Assembly: GCA_019614645.1 (NCBI GenBank)
Contig: JABWDB010000002.1
Coordinates: forward strand, 12,499,501-12,563,500
Direction: 5' to 3'
Length of the DNA: 64,000 bases
From: Stratiolaelaps scimitus
Taxonomy: Eukaryota > Arthropoda > Arachnida > Mesostigmata > Laelapidae
Shown: positions 13,409 through 22,736 of the stretch, one piece after another
Layout of the letters: every line of letters begins with the position of its first letter
How positions within the stretch are numbered: position 1 is the stretch's first letter
Translations under genes and position numbers: made by a program
The notes under the pieces: model-generated
What the model saw: the letters and a program-made list of their open reading frames with translations, nothing else
What the model was told of the DNA's origin: nothing
Database searches by the model: none

Positions 13409-13685
13409 TTGCCTTCAAAATCATCTTGACCATGAAGTTGGGGCTAACCGAAATAGTCTCCTCCTCAAATCTAAGATTATAAACACTATTATTATTATTA
13501 TTAATTGTTGATTTAGTACACCTATCCCAATAATCATCTCGAGCAGTTGTGGGTTTATTTACAATTCATTTCCCGTTTCTCATCGTTGCTTGCAGGTATA
13601 CAAAAAGCTAAATTGGCAACACTGCATCAAGCTGTCACAACGTCACCAGCTCAACAAATTCCCACCCATCTACCGGCCTCAATAG
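1882..13685 (+). CDS. TPP2: Tripeptidyl-peptidase II (TPP2), complete 15-exon gene
   Basis: TPP2 is a giant cytosolic subtilisin-type serine peptidase that removes N-terminal tripeptides from oligopeptides released by the proteasome (family S8, TPP II type). The exons read from the sequence are 1882-3303, 5260-5416, 5711-6001, 6428-6583, 6868-7096, 7379-7600, 7833-8296, 8490-8709, 9051-9621, 9917-10054, 10512-10797, 11101-11534, 11698-11843, 12772-13075 and 13596-13685. They sum to 5,130 nt (1,709 residues plus stop), and every junction keeps frame with GT-AG borders. The active-site residues are Asp463 (IFDSGVD), His678 (SHATHVAS), oxyanion Asn775 (SAGNKGP) and Ser860 (NGTSMASP). The body follows animal TPP2 colinearly to the last exon, which ends in FPPIYRPQ. 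Two things are odd: about 420 extra N-terminal residues compared with the 1,249-residue human enzyme, and Ala in place of Gly in the HGTH motif. Identity is secure; exact splice sites are inferred. Confidence 0.95.
3850..4745 (-). mobile_element. Mariner-like transposon relic in TPP2 intron 1
   Basis: This is a decayed transposon lying antisense to TPP2. On the minus strand, from about 4740 down to 3985, fragments of a mariner-type DDE transposase can be read. They are a helix-turn-helix remnant ([14 protein letters not shown]), the first catalytic Asp motif (VDETWISLY), a frame around GISYYDIL and the second Asp block ([10 protein letters not shown]). A degenerate Pro-Pro...Pro-Val-Asp-Tyr block follows at about 4080-4140. 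An in-frame TAA directly follows the VDETWI block, and frameshifts occur near the 3' part. The 3' end at 3850 begins TTAGGTTGACCC next to a TA, like a mariner inverted repeat; no matching opposite end was found. It is non-functional, and 22440-22736 is a second fragment of the same family. Confidence 0.75.
5260..5416 (+). CDS. TPP2: TPP2 exon 2
   Basis: The acceptor is ctcctatag before 5260 and the donor G|GTAGTA at 5417. It encodes [13 protein letters not shown] through SWKNPSG, matching the region of animal TPP2 just after the catalytic Asp ([20 protein letters not shown]). Confidence 0.93.
5711..6001 (+). CDS. TPP2: TPP2 exon 3
   Basis: The acceptor is gatccag before 5711 and the donor G|GTAAGT at 6002. 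It encodes [15 protein letters not shown], a charged helical segment, then [12 protein letters not shown], which is the GPVYDCLVWHDG signature of TPP2. This is the insert between catalytic Asp and His that is specific to TPP II compared with bacterial subtilisins. Confidence 0.95.
6428..6583 (+). CDS. TPP2: TPP2 exon 4
   Basis: The acceptor is gacggtag before 6428 and the donor G|GTGAGT at 6584. It encodes [11 protein letters not shown] through [15 protein letters not shown], matching the human stretch ending NIYDDGNLLSIVTSG. The start was chosen because it is the only AG that restores the exon 3 phase and aligns the WKA-VLD junction with human WRA-CID. Confidence 0.92.
6868..7096 (+). CDS. 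TPP2: TPP2 exon 5: catalytic His
   Basis: The acceptor is accccag before 6868 and the donor GG|GTATGA at 7097. It encodes [24 protein letters not shown] and STMETGT, with catalytic His678. The usual subtilase motif is HGTH; here it reads HATH, and the loop before it is one residue shorter than in human TPP2. The end SKWRKG continues into exon 6 as GRVWEYF. Confidence 0.94.
7379..7600 (+). CDS. TPP2: TPP2 exon 6: oxyanion-hole Asn
   Basis: The acceptor is ttcacacag before 7379 and the donor GG|GTAGGT at 7601. It contains [16 protein letters not shown] (oxyanion Asn775), then [18 protein letters not shown] and YNWTSRGPG, all colinear with animal TPP2. Confidence 0.95.
7833..8296 (+). CDS. TPP2: TPP2 exon 7: catalytic Ser
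   Basis: The acceptor is cgatacag before 7833 and the donor A|GTGAGT at 8297. It encodes [13 protein letters not shown] and [15 protein letters not shown] (catalytic Ser860), then [25 protein letters not shown] and RGIYLREP. This ends the subtilase fold and begins the TPP II-specific C-terminal part. Confidence 0.96.
8490..8709 (+). CDS. TPP2: TPP2 exon 8
   Basis: The acceptor is caatttcag before 8490 and the donor AG|GTGAGT at 8710. It encodes [37 protein letters not shown] and [11 protein letters not shown]. These correspond to human SSWVQCPS, INIRVDP, LREGLHYTEV and GPLFRVPITAVI. Confidence 0.93.
9051..9621 (+). CDS. TPP2: TPP2 exon 9 (two possible acceptors)
   Basis: Two AG acceptors 12 nt apart (exon starts 9051 or 9063) both keep frame and differ by four residues. 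It encodes [24 protein letters not shown] and an [14 protein letters not shown] block like the human EFCIARWWASLSD. It continues through [11 protein letters not shown] to LTYALNL. The donor is G|GTGCGT at 9622. Confidence 0.92.
9917..10054 (+). CDS. TPP2: TPP2 exon 10
   Basis: The acceptor is gttgcag before 9917 and the donor CGG|GTAAGC at 10055. It encodes [20 protein letters not shown] and GDSFPDR, matching human [20 protein letters not shown] and GDAYPHQ. Confidence 0.95.
10512..10797 (+). CDS. TPP2: TPP2 exon 11
   Basis: The acceptor is gattgcag before 10512 and the donor G|GTGCGA at 10798. It encodes [34 protein letters not shown] and [18 protein letters not shown], all strongly colinear with animal TPP2. 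Confidence 0.95.
11101..11534 (+). CDS. TPP2: TPP2 exon 12 with K/D/S-rich linker
   Basis: The acceptor is cattgcag before 11101 and the donor GAG|GTGCGC at 11535. It begins [12 protein letters not shown] and [14 protein letters not shown], followed by a low-complexity Lys/Asp/Ser linker (about residues 1414-1466). Helical sequence with [12 protein letters not shown] and [11 protein letters not shown] follows. Human TPP2 has a shorter charged linker at the same place (KDKEKDSEKEK). Confidence 0.92.
11698..11843 (+). CDS. TPP2: TPP2 exon 13
   Basis: The acceptor is cgttacag before 11698 and the donor CA|GTAAGT at 11844. It encodes [20 protein letters not shown], then VNIKPDKLL, the helical segment that corresponds to human ERMKRLNEIVDAANAVISHID. 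Confidence 0.88.
11887..11935. repeat. Perfect 19-bp hairpin in TPP2 intron 13
   Basis: The arms 11887-11905 and 11917-11935 are exact reverse complements (ATGAACGGAATTGTACTTG and its complement) around an 11-nt loop. It starts 43 bases after the exon 13 donor, just before an AT-rich microsatellite. It could fold in the pre-mRNA or be the trace of a small inverted-repeat element; no function is shown. Confidence 0.85.
11949..11980. repeat. (AT)n microsatellite
   Basis: An uninterrupted AT dinucleotide run in TPP2 intron 13. More AT-rich sequence follows to 12025, where the dispersed repeat starts. Confidence 0.9.
12026..12295 (+). repeat. Dispersed repeat A, copy 1 (TPP2 intron 13)
   Basis: About 265 bases that match 14261-14508 in the same orientation with scattered differences and small indels. 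Shared landmarks are a block with gagcgatagtttttcgaggg and the end aaaatgcgaatgtgtag. No coding sequence or terminal inverted repeats were recognised. AT microsatellites lie at its 5' side. Confidence 0.85.
12772..13075 (+). CDS. TPP2: TPP2 exon 14
   Basis: The acceptor is gtttttcag before 12772 and the donor GAC|GTAAGT at 13076. It encodes [20 protein letters not shown] (human MDKQKSTLVDALCRKGCAL), [11 protein letters not shown] (human ETFWETTKWTD) and [20 protein letters not shown]. Confidence 0.92.
13356..13400. repeat. (AT)n microsatellite in TPP2 intron 14
   Basis: About 45 bases of pure AT dinucleotides, followed by degenerate AT-rich sequence and a TTA run near 13489-13503. Confidence 0.95.
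13596..13685 (+). CDS. TPP2: TPP2 exon 15 (terminal)
   Basis: The acceptor is tgcttgcag before 13596 and the stop TAG is at 13683-13685. It encodes [15 protein letters not shown] and the C-terminus [10 protein letters not shown], aligning with human NWKNCIQL and the end WLPIMYPPDYCVF. Confidence 0.9.
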   Translation, partial: VYKKLNWQHCIKLSQRHQLNKFPPIYRPQ

Positions 13686-13783
13686 ATCTTCACATTTCAG
13701 TGTCACATGGGCAAGAGTCTGTCCACTGTCTGGCTGGCACCGACCAGCCAAGACAATCAACGACATGCGACTCATCAATGTCC

Positions 13784-13789
13784 AATAAA
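13784..13789 (+). promoter_or_regulatory. TPP2 polyadenylation signal AATAAA
   Basis: AATAAA lies 99 bases after the TPP2 stop codon, on the same strand and at a normal distance for a short 3' UTR. It is inferred as the cleavage signal. Confidence 0.6.
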
Positions 13790-13848
13790 CATCTCACTCC
13801 ATTAGCTGCAATTTAGCGACGCCCGATTCCCCCCCGCCCTCCACCCAG

Positions 13849-14060
13849 CTTCGTTTGCCGGTTGTTTATTTCGTTTTAATAGTTTTGTCACGGATTCTTC
13901 TCTACTCGAGAAGGACGACGAGCCCGAAGATTACGGCACCATGGTCAATCTGTCCTTTGTCATTGCCACTATGAAATGTGACCGTCGGAAAGTTCGTTCG
14001 ACGGGGAGCAATGACGTCCAGTTTGAGATACGAGAATCGAGAGGGTGGGAACAACGATGA
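13849..14060 (+). CDS. Coding-like segment downstream of TPP2, unknown
   Basis: After a pyrimidine-rich tract ending in CCACCCAG (a good acceptor), a frame reads to TGA at 14058. Its last 60 codons have coding-like third positions, including EKDDEPEDYGTMV and NDVQFEIRES. An internal ATG (13932) sits in a strong GCACCATGG context. It lies after the TPP2 polyadenylation signal, so it is probably not TPP2. It may be a terminal exon of another plus-strand gene, or chance. I do not recognise the protein. Confidence 0.3.
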
Positions 14061-14260
14061 AAGCAACGATAGGCATTAATTACTGCGCGATGCAAGGCGT
14101 ATTGTATGCAACGAAAGATGTGTATGCTTGTGGCGGATTACGTCGACCCTGGCTCGAGCGAGGTGGCAATGGGCGGGCGTGCTTGAACTATCAGATATGG
14201 CGTGAAGAAGCTATGAAAGTTGATACGTTACCTTGACGGTGACGAAATGGGTTCGCATCG

Positions 14261-14508
14261 AAATCGAAGGAGACCCCTAGCGAAACATAGTGGCGGTGGT
14301 GAAATTGCTCTAATTTCTGGCTTGGTGATTCAATTTGGTGCCGGACACGACATATGCGGCGAAATACATTCGAGTCAATTGCGAGCGATAGTTTTTCGAG
14401 GGCTTCGATGTTCGGAAAATCGAAATTGGCAGACATTTGCGACGGTACCTTAACAAGAACCAGCAACAGAAAATATGTATTAAAATGCGAATGTGTAGCT
14501 TCTAATCT
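14261..14508 (+). repeat. Dispersed repeat A, copy 2
   Basis: Second copy of the element at 12026-12295, same orientation, with short indels. It is followed within about 25 bases by an AT microsatellite (14530-14543), while copy 1 has its microsatellite on the other side. Confidence 0.85.
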
Positions 14509-16615
14509 AGTTTTGAAGATATGAGCATGAATATATATATATATCGCTAAATATAAACACACATTTAGTAAATATACACATTTCCTATATATGAATATTG
14601 GTAAGAATAAATGAGACGACCTACATTTAGCGGAAATTCTCTTCGTCTGTGAATTTATTTTCGACCGAAAGACGAGAGAAACTGATACGGGACTTAGATG
14701 TTCTCGAACGTGACGTTTGGCACTCGGGTGAATAAATGCATGTAAAAACATTGTTATTTCTATGTCGTTGCGTCCGATGGACATAGCCGACAAAAGAATC
14801 AACAACAAGTAGAATCCTAAATAACAACGCTGGGATCGCTAGTGCTATAGTTTTTTTCTAAAAAAAAAAACTGATTAAATGCCATATATATATATATATA
14901 TATACAGAAGGATATATGATATATACCAATCTATGCAATACAAATATCTTATATAAGTGAACTCAATAAAAAAGTAAATAAATTGGAGCTGTCCATTTTT
15001 AATCAGGTTGTAAAGGTACATTCAGGAAGGTGGATCACGTCACCATTAGGGAAATTAAAGGTGATTATGTAACTGGGGGTCAGAAACGCGAAATATCCGC
15101 CGAGTAATTAGTTGATTGGGCTACATTTGCTGACATGAGAAAAATTCACTCAAGGTGATACGATGACCTTAAGATGACACGTCTTAGAATTAATTACGTT
15201 TTAAGCTTGAGTGGAAGTCATGCTAAAGCTAAGTCGGTATTATAGGAGGCTTGATGGCAACGTGGTAATTATCTTAAAACGGTTAGAACAGTATACGGCT
15301 TTAAGGAAAAGCTCCCGTTTCGTTGAATCGGAAGTGGTTTTACGTGTTTAAACTTGCAACTCCAGATCACCTATGGCACAACGGCAAAACTTGATTGAGT
15401 CGAATTATACTGATCTGATCTTAAGTCTATTATTCACATTATATATGGTTAATTTATGAAACTATTTGCAGTACCTTTTTTTACATTGAATACCGACTTC
15501 ACATCATTCGCATACAAAGTGACGTTGCCGTTGACTGTTACATTAAGAAACTTCTAGTCAAAAATCCGCTTAACCTATGTTGCACCGACTCCCGTTGATG
15601 TGGGACAGATCGACGAGTGTCGCATGGCATGGTCTCAAAGCATGGTACTCCTGAAATCTGTGTATGTGACACCCATCTCTATCAGACGTCGCGGCAGCTA
15701 ATGAGGTCCAGAATATGTCCAGTACTATTTGTCGCTGATCATTTAGGCAGCAAAGTAGAATACATTTTGTTGCCTTTGCTTATTGCTAAGTCCAATCATC
15801 GGTCCTTCGCTCGGCCAGTTTCAATGTGGACAGGTGAAATCTCGTAGCAATAACCACAAGATGACACGTGCCACATGACTTTGAAAGGCACTCTCCCTCT
15901 CTTTGTCGAGCTTGGAAAGTGAAAAAATGAACAATCTCTCTACGTGTTTTTGCTAGAAATCAATTGAGCAATTCGAACATACTTGTCTCATTCCATGCGC
16001 TTATACATGCGATACCATGTGGCTCGAAATGGTTATCGCACGCAAGTGGTAGCATAGCGCACACTGTTTCAGGTTGTGGCGACCTGAGGGCGACCACGCA
16101 CGTTTCCAGAGTAACATAAATCGAGTTTTATTGCATTTGCTCCGAACCGTTTCACCTTGGGTGAAGATGATAAATGAACATTTCGTCCCATTAGCCAGTC
16201 ACAAGTCGTTCACCAGAACAACAACGTCGAGGGTCCCATGACGGAACTCTCTAATGGAGTCCAATGGCGCATTCGCCGTTGGAATGGGTCACGCTGCTTC
16301 GTGGTGCTGTATGCTATCCTAGACTATCTATTCACATTGAGCATCTATCCATTGTTGATCGCTAAAATCTGCCATATATCTACGCTTGACTGAAGAGACT
16401 GGCCAAAAAGAATGACTGTGCATTACATAGAATATAATAAGCAGGCTTTTATTTTCACCCTGGTTAAACACGAAAGATTCTTCAATAAGGTGAATCGCAT
16501 ACAGCGAAGAAGTGACAAATTGAAAAAGTATTCAATAGTTAGTATGATATGATATCGTCCTATCCTTGATCGTCAGGTGCCTTCGGTAACAACATCGAGT
16601 GTCGCCAACTGTTCG
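14509..16615. other. Intergenic DNA without recognised genes
   Basis: AT-rich sequence with an AT run at about 14884-14904 and a poly-A tract at about 14863-14871. No coding frame with family motifs or good splice sites was seen. Confidence 0.5.
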
Positions 16616-17802
16616 CTAAGAGGACGATCCTATAATGTGCTGATCCGTGCCTCGTGCTGTGGTGCCATTTGAGACACAAGGCCCACCGTGGTAAGAGGCT
16701 CCGGGGTGAACGCCGCCGCCACCGCCGTGTTTGCTGTTGAACGACGGCACGGGCTGTGCATTGCGTTTCATCTGATGAGGATGCAGCGATGCAGAGGAGC
16801 TGGCCATCGGGACCGGATATAATGAGGTGGTCGGTTGAGGAAGATTTCTATGCTCGGCCGAAAGACAGGCAAAACGCACAATAGATATTACCACCAAAAT
16901 ATCGAATTGAAAAAAGAGTTTGCTGTCAAACGTATCCAGCCAGCTGTGGTAGCACAAATGGCCGTTGGATTTCTTTCAGGGATTAATTGACACACATGCG
17001 ACATAACCCAGTAGAGAATCATGCCGCAGGTGTGTTCCAGTGGACGACTTCGTCTTCGAGCGTGCGTGTCATAGGTCATAGCAAAAACAAGGGATTAGAC
17101 TGAGAAAAGCATGTGTGCCGCTCAGTGCCGCGTTTCTATTTTTAAAAGGGAGAGGAAGAGATTTTCTTCAAACGCACGGCTACCACCACAGGCATTGTGA
17201 TCGCTATAAAAGTGGGCCGATCCAGTGCAGGGGGTTTGACGTAGAAGCGCCTCTAACTGCTAAAACCAATTCTCTGTCGAGAGTCGATCTTTTCCCACAA
17301 TGTCGAGGTAGTTAAGTCAGCGTATGTCACCTCGTCACCAACGAATGCTCACCCGACAGAACTTAAGCAATGTAAAACTACAATAGCGTTAATGAGCCAA
17401 CAAAACCTTGACCCCCAAATTAATGGTTACTGACCCGCTCAGCTGTAGTCGCAGCAGGCGTCTTGTTATAGCAGCCACGCGTTGACGCATTATCGGATGC
17501 GTGGCACAGCATCCGTCCAGCAGGTTTAGGTAGTCATTAAGCACTGTACTCCATTGTTCGAGGCTGCGCAGCGTTTGAATGTGGGCACGCTGAAATGCCG
17601 TTGGGTCGCCTACAACGGGGTGGCCGGCTAGCATCACCGCCGTCGACATCGACGGCAGAGCTATCGGCGGTGCCTGGGCCTGCTGCGGCTGGTACGCCAG
17701 CTGTCCATCAAGAAACGCGCGGAGATTGCCCAATGCGTGCGCGAATTCCGCCTCGATGTGGCCGTGAGACGAAGCGCTGGCAGCGTCCACCACTGGAGCC
17801 AT
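16616..17802 (-). CDS. Probable two-exon gene, unknown protein
   Basis: Exon 1 (17802-17435) starts at an ATG in a GAAATGG context with an in-frame stop about 25 bases upstream. The donor CGG|GTCAGT is at 17434. Exon 2 (16847-16616) follows the acceptor GAGCATAG and ends in TAG. The junction keeps phase and predicts about 199 residues. Exon 1 encodes an Ala/Leu-rich helical protein with HIQTLRSLEQW and DYLNLLDGCC. Exon 2 encodes a Pro/Ser/Gly/His-rich tail with HPHQMKRNAQ and a five-Gly run. No signal peptide is evident. The codon pattern is convincing but I do not recognise the family. The two exons could belong to different transcripts. Confidence 0.45.
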
Positions 17803-19246
17803 TTCAATCGCCTCAAACTCAGACCGCGACTACCGACGAAGGTGGAGACCTTGTCACCGATTTCCCCTCGCTACTTAAAATTTGTATATCGAGGCACAAC
17901 AGTAAACGTCAACAACGAGCAGCTCTATGGAAAACCGTTCGAATTTATGTTCGGCGCTCATTAACGAAGTGGACGTGAACGATGTGGTGACCATCTCTGC
18001 TCTCGTTGGTCCAATCTCAGCTCCATGACGTATCGCTTAGCCAGGAAATCCTCGACGGACCGCTGAGTACGCAATAGTTCGACTGGATGAAATAGATAAC
18101 ATTTCGAATGAGTGTACCGGATGATGGAACGTGACTGATTGAAATTCAATTCAATTCAAAAACCCCTTTATTAACAGAAGGGAGGGAAATATGTAAGTGA
18201 AGCTAAACAATGCTGTCGAACAGTGTGCGGCGAAAATCTGAATGACTTGGCTGTGATAGAATATATAATGATAATAATAATAATGTAATATACTGTGTGG
18301 ATCTTTTGTATTTTTAGTTTTACTGTTTATTTTCCATATTGATACGTTTATGAACGATCGACGCAATATTACCTTCTTGGGCACTGTGTATGATTTTCGA
18401 TTCATTTTCACGTTAGTTTCAACAGTGAAACGTGGTTTCTAACACTTGAGAACTCTCTCTCTCTCCCACTCTCTCTCTCTCTCAACACGTACGCTAAGAA
18501 CAGACTTGTTGGTGTGCAAAGATGTGATAGTATCACTCACCTTCAGTCTCCTTCTACGGACCAGTGTCGATGTAGTTCGTCGCGAGACCCCCGCATCCCC
18601 CGCCCCCCCCCGGTGGATCAAGGCTTTTCTGGGGCGTCTCTGATGAAAGGCCAGTGCTGAAATTGCTGGCCATGCCTGATCAGTAGGTTCGAGCAGGAAC
18701 CGGACCACCTTGCAACACCTTCATAAGCGGTAGTCACTGAGGCGAAAAACGAACAGTGGACATTTTTCTATCGTGGAGCCCAACAGGAGGCTCCGCCTCT
18801 GTTGACCGCCCTCACCCGGGCCCCTCGAGATTTTGCCATCGTGAGGACGTCCTTTGAACCAAAGACGAACTTGGCCACCCTATTTAGAAAAGGAACCGTT
18901 CAACATTGACCGACAATCGATTCTGTTTTGAACAGCCAGCCGGCGTGCGCCACCAACATGGTACACAATTATACATTTGCTTAAAAAGTACCCCGTAAAA
19001 TACGATACGTATAAATAATATAAACAGTGAACATTATTATGCCGTTTATTGCTTATAGATTTTGGCAATCCCTGATCTCGTACAAACGATATGCTTTTCA
19101 ATATGAACACATGTTATTGCTCATATTTCTATCGAGCTACAGGCTACGTGTTGCGAAGATGATATCGAACCATCAGCGAATAGCTTTATTCAGGCGTACA
19201 TTATTTCTGTGGGTTTTCAAGCCAACAATATTGAAGTTCCGGAGCC

Positions 19247-19247
<1 letters not shown>
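17803..19247. other. Intergenic DNA, CT-rich repeats
   Basis: Contains a CT/CTCTC microsatellite at about 18452-18483. On the minus strand a short open stretch ends at a good donor (AAG|GTGAGT, near 18543), which might be an exon of an unknown gene, but evidence is too thin to call it. A poly-C run is at about 18600-18610. Confidence 0.4.

Positions 19248-19290
<43 letters not shown>
19248..19290. repeat. (AT)n microsatellite
   Basis: About 42 bases of AT dinucleotides. The plus-strand open frame that crosses it (Tyr-Ile repeats) is an artefact of the repeat. Confidence 0.95.
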
Positions 19291-19296
<6 letters not shown>

Positions 19297-22200
19297 GACA
19301 GGAACATTATCTGCAAAAATATCTTATCGCTACATAGTATGATTGAACAGAGATGTAACTCACCGTTAGATATTATTCAATTGATGGATCACCTATCAAT
19401 ATTGGATCGGGTGGATGTCGACGTTCCACTAGTCAGTTCAATACAAGAGCAAGCAAGCCATCATTTGTCTTCACTTGTCACCCTGTTTCTATTGTGCGCT
19501 CGATTACCGAACACAGTTCACAATAACAGAAGTATTCATCAGGACCACTGTCAGTGTCCACTGTGTGTGTGTCTGAGTTCGTGTCATGCCACCAACGACA
19601 CAATGAATTAGCAGCATATACCAAGCAAGCAGAAATCGCAATATAGAATAGTTGGATTGTTCAAGCTGCGTTGCTTTCTCTTGGTGCTCAGATGTTTTGT
19701 GCGCCGTTATTATTCAAAAGCAATTACACACCAATTGTATTGCAGTGCCCGAGCAGTTTCTTGCATTGTAACGGCTCCCGAACGTGAATCTGACAGACTT
19801 TCACGGGCTGAGGGCGCTATGCCTATCGCCAGCGTTAAATGCTGCGAAGCAACAATTGCCCACGGGTGAGCACTTCTTGTCTAGACGGTGGTGTTGGGGC
19901 GGGGGACTATGACTGCGCCAATGTGTCTATAACTGATTTCTCCCGTACAGTATACGGCTCACTGCGGCGGTAACGGCTCAAGCAGAATATGCGTCTAACC
20001 CTCACTCATCGGGCTCACCGGTTGATGGAGATTCGAAAGGCTTTCAAAACGAAACCCGATATTATATAATGCTAGCATATTAGCGAGACGTCAACGCCTG
20101 CTGGACGTACCTATTAAAAAAGCGTACTGCCAAACAAAGCAAAAAATAAGCAGCTGATCGTTCTTGCAGAGTGTCCATCCACTGGACATAGCCGACCGGC
20201 CACCGATCGACCCAGCAGCTGGGAAACTGCTGCGCAAAGTGACTGTGGGCCCACACCAGCTCTCTTCCTCTTCTGCCGAATGCGTCGTTTAGCAGCTTAG
20301 CAAGTGGCTGTCAAAAGGCATATAATGGTCGAATTAATGCACGGCACCGCGTTTATCATAAAATCTTCCAGGTTGTTCTGTTTGCGGCTCGAGTTTCAGG
20401 CTCCGCGGTTGACCAACTGACCGATTGGCGGTAGTTGTAGTGGTGATTCGTTCGTCACTCTGTCAGTCCAGATATAATAAAAAAAACCGATAGACGACGC
20501 GGGATGGGAACGGGCCAGTATCGATATGGGTTTGACTGGGACAGGCGAACCTATCATGGACCCGCGCGCTAAGGAAGCCACCTCTGACCCCGGTCCGTTT
20601 GTCCTGGCGACCCTCTGTGTGTGTGTGTGTGTATGTGATTGTCTCAGTATATTCGGCTCCTTTAGACGAAATTTCACCATCGCCAACGCTATCCCAGCTG
20701 TCATGACTAGTCCCCTACAGACGTTGATGCGGAGTACATGGCAGGCTGTCGATACGGGGGACAGCGGCGTCACGTACTGCAGCGATGGCTGTAGCGGCCG
20801 CAATACTGCAGCAAAGTAACCGTTTTTCTATTTCCTAACCAGAACACCAATACGCCTTGCGCCATTTCGTTCGTTAGTTAAGGTCGAAAGCGGTACGACG
20901 ACCAGCACCACCGCGATGACCATGACTGCTATGTATTAATGAGAACAAAATTAGTGACGTAAAAATGATTTTCGACTGGAGCCACGGTCGCGCGGGCTCG
21001 ACCACGATCCGCTACGCCTACTAGGGTCCACAGGAGAGCGGGAGACTGTCTCGCTGATGAGTCAATGAAAAATAACAACAACAGCAACAGCAACAACAAC
21101 AACAGCAGAGCGGGCAACAGCTTCAAGACGAAAATTGGTCAACAATAATAACGACATCGCGCATAGGCGACTCGTACAATACGCGCCTTCGCAGACGTGT
21201 GGAAAGTAGCAGAGAAAAAGTCAAAGGGGCCATCACACTGACAACCCAGCTCAGGAAGACCACTGCGAGGCCATACCTTCATGACTGTCTCATTTCTAAT
21301 ATATACATATATATAGATAGATAGTTCGAGTAGTTGCCGGAGTCCCAGCGACGGTCCAGAACGATGTCGTCACTTTGGTCACCTGGCAGCATAATAGGGC
21401 AGCGGCGGTGGCGGCAGCAGCGGCAGCAGACGCTAGCCGCAAAAGGGGCGCCAATCCCGTGCTGGCCGGCGGGGCATACGCAGTATGTAATTCGTGTTAG
21501 AATTGCAATAGTGAAAATGGGATGATGAACGTAACGAGAATCGCTTAATTATACCGGCGGGACGGTTGAGGTGACGAAGAGCGGGGACCCAGCGAGAGAC
21601 AATTCTACTGCAGACGATAGCCGCTATAGCGGAAGAGAAAATGGAAAAGAGAGAGAGAGAGAGACAGAGAGAGCTCAATGCGCTAATAGATTTTATAGAT
21701 TTTGTTATCCCTGCTGCTGCTTTCTGGCATATACTGACTGTTCATTGACGACTATCTCTCTCTCTCTCTCTGCGTCGGTCTGAATAGAATTGTGATGGCG
21801 ATGATTTTACACCTGCACTGATCCTTCTGAACACATTTCGCGCTCGCACCTGGACAGAGATCTCCACGAAATCGTGCTACCACATCTTTCACCGGATTTA
21901 AATTCAGTACCAATCCACCGATCGGGTGAAGTGTGTTGAACACTTGAATCATTCATGATGCAGTTCGATGTGGAGCGTTAACCGAGTCGTCGACGACCCG
22001 CTGAGAAGTAAAATATCCGAATAAAATATTTATATTCTGCGAGTATTGTAGTAGTTGTTGCTGTTGCTGTCAACGACGATCTCAGGAGAGCACAGATAGT
22101 TCTGTGGCATTACCGCAATTTAGCATGTTATTGGCAAGTACGGCATAGCCGATGTATTCTGACTAATAAGGATCTGGTCTGTGGTGCTTGAGAGAGAGAG

Positions 22201-22439
22201 AGAGATTCCGTCTCTGTGCCCCGTTCCGTTATTAAAATGCAGGAGAACATGTATCAGCTATACACATGAGGTGTATTTATACCTAATGCCCAGTCCCCGC
22301 TCATCGCAGTTTCTGGACAACCCACCAAAGTGGATCCAAGCGTAGAACAACACAAATAGGTTATCTGCCAGTTAGACACAGAGATGGCTTGATTTGGCCG
22401 CATCCGTTGTAAAATTCATAATGTGTGTTCTATAGTTAG
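19291..22439. other. Intergenic DNA with simple repeats, no recognised gene
   Basis: Holds a GT run (about 20617-20630), CAA/CAG-type repeats (21073-21112), GA runs (21646-21670 and 22190-22205) and a CT run (21752-21772). A minus-strand open stretch at 21752-21952 has some coding-like codons but no recognisable motif. No gene is called. Confidence 0.4.
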
Positions 22440-22736
22440 TGTTCCTGTAGCCTTCTAACGGCTAGGTATACAGTATTTGTATTACCACTTTTTTTTATTA
22501 CCATTTATAACATCGTTAGTTAAGGCCTCTCGGAGTAAATCGATGTTTACATACCTTTTGCCACCAATAGCCCTCTTTAACTTATGGAAGCAACCATAGT
22601 CACACGGGATTCAATCGGGAGAATAAGGGGGAGTGTCATCGCTAAATCTTGTTGGCCTTAAGCCAGGACGTAATTTTATTGCTACTACGTGCCCCAGCAT
22701 TGTCATCGAGTAGCCACACTCGCTGCTTCCTATCAC
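22440..22736 (-). mobile_element. Mariner-like transposon fragment, second copy
   Basis: The sequence matches the intron 1 relic (about 3980-4235) in the same orientation over nearly 300 bases, with substitutions and indels. On the minus strand it preserves the C-terminal transposase part better than the first copy: [16 protein letters not shown] can be read in one frame, typical of Tc1/mariner C-termini. It stops abruptly at 22736, inside the homologous region, so it is a truncated insertion or a deletion product. Confidence 0.75.

Noticed and set aside
17204..17211. TATAAAAG as promoter of the cuticular gene, with ATG at 17300 before GTAGTT
   Set aside because: The exon would end in the wrong phase for the acceptor at 25089 and give an early stop.
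19027..19611. A 194-codon open frame on the plus strand
   Set aside because: It runs through an AT microsatellite, giving Tyr-Ile repeats, and has no motif outside it.
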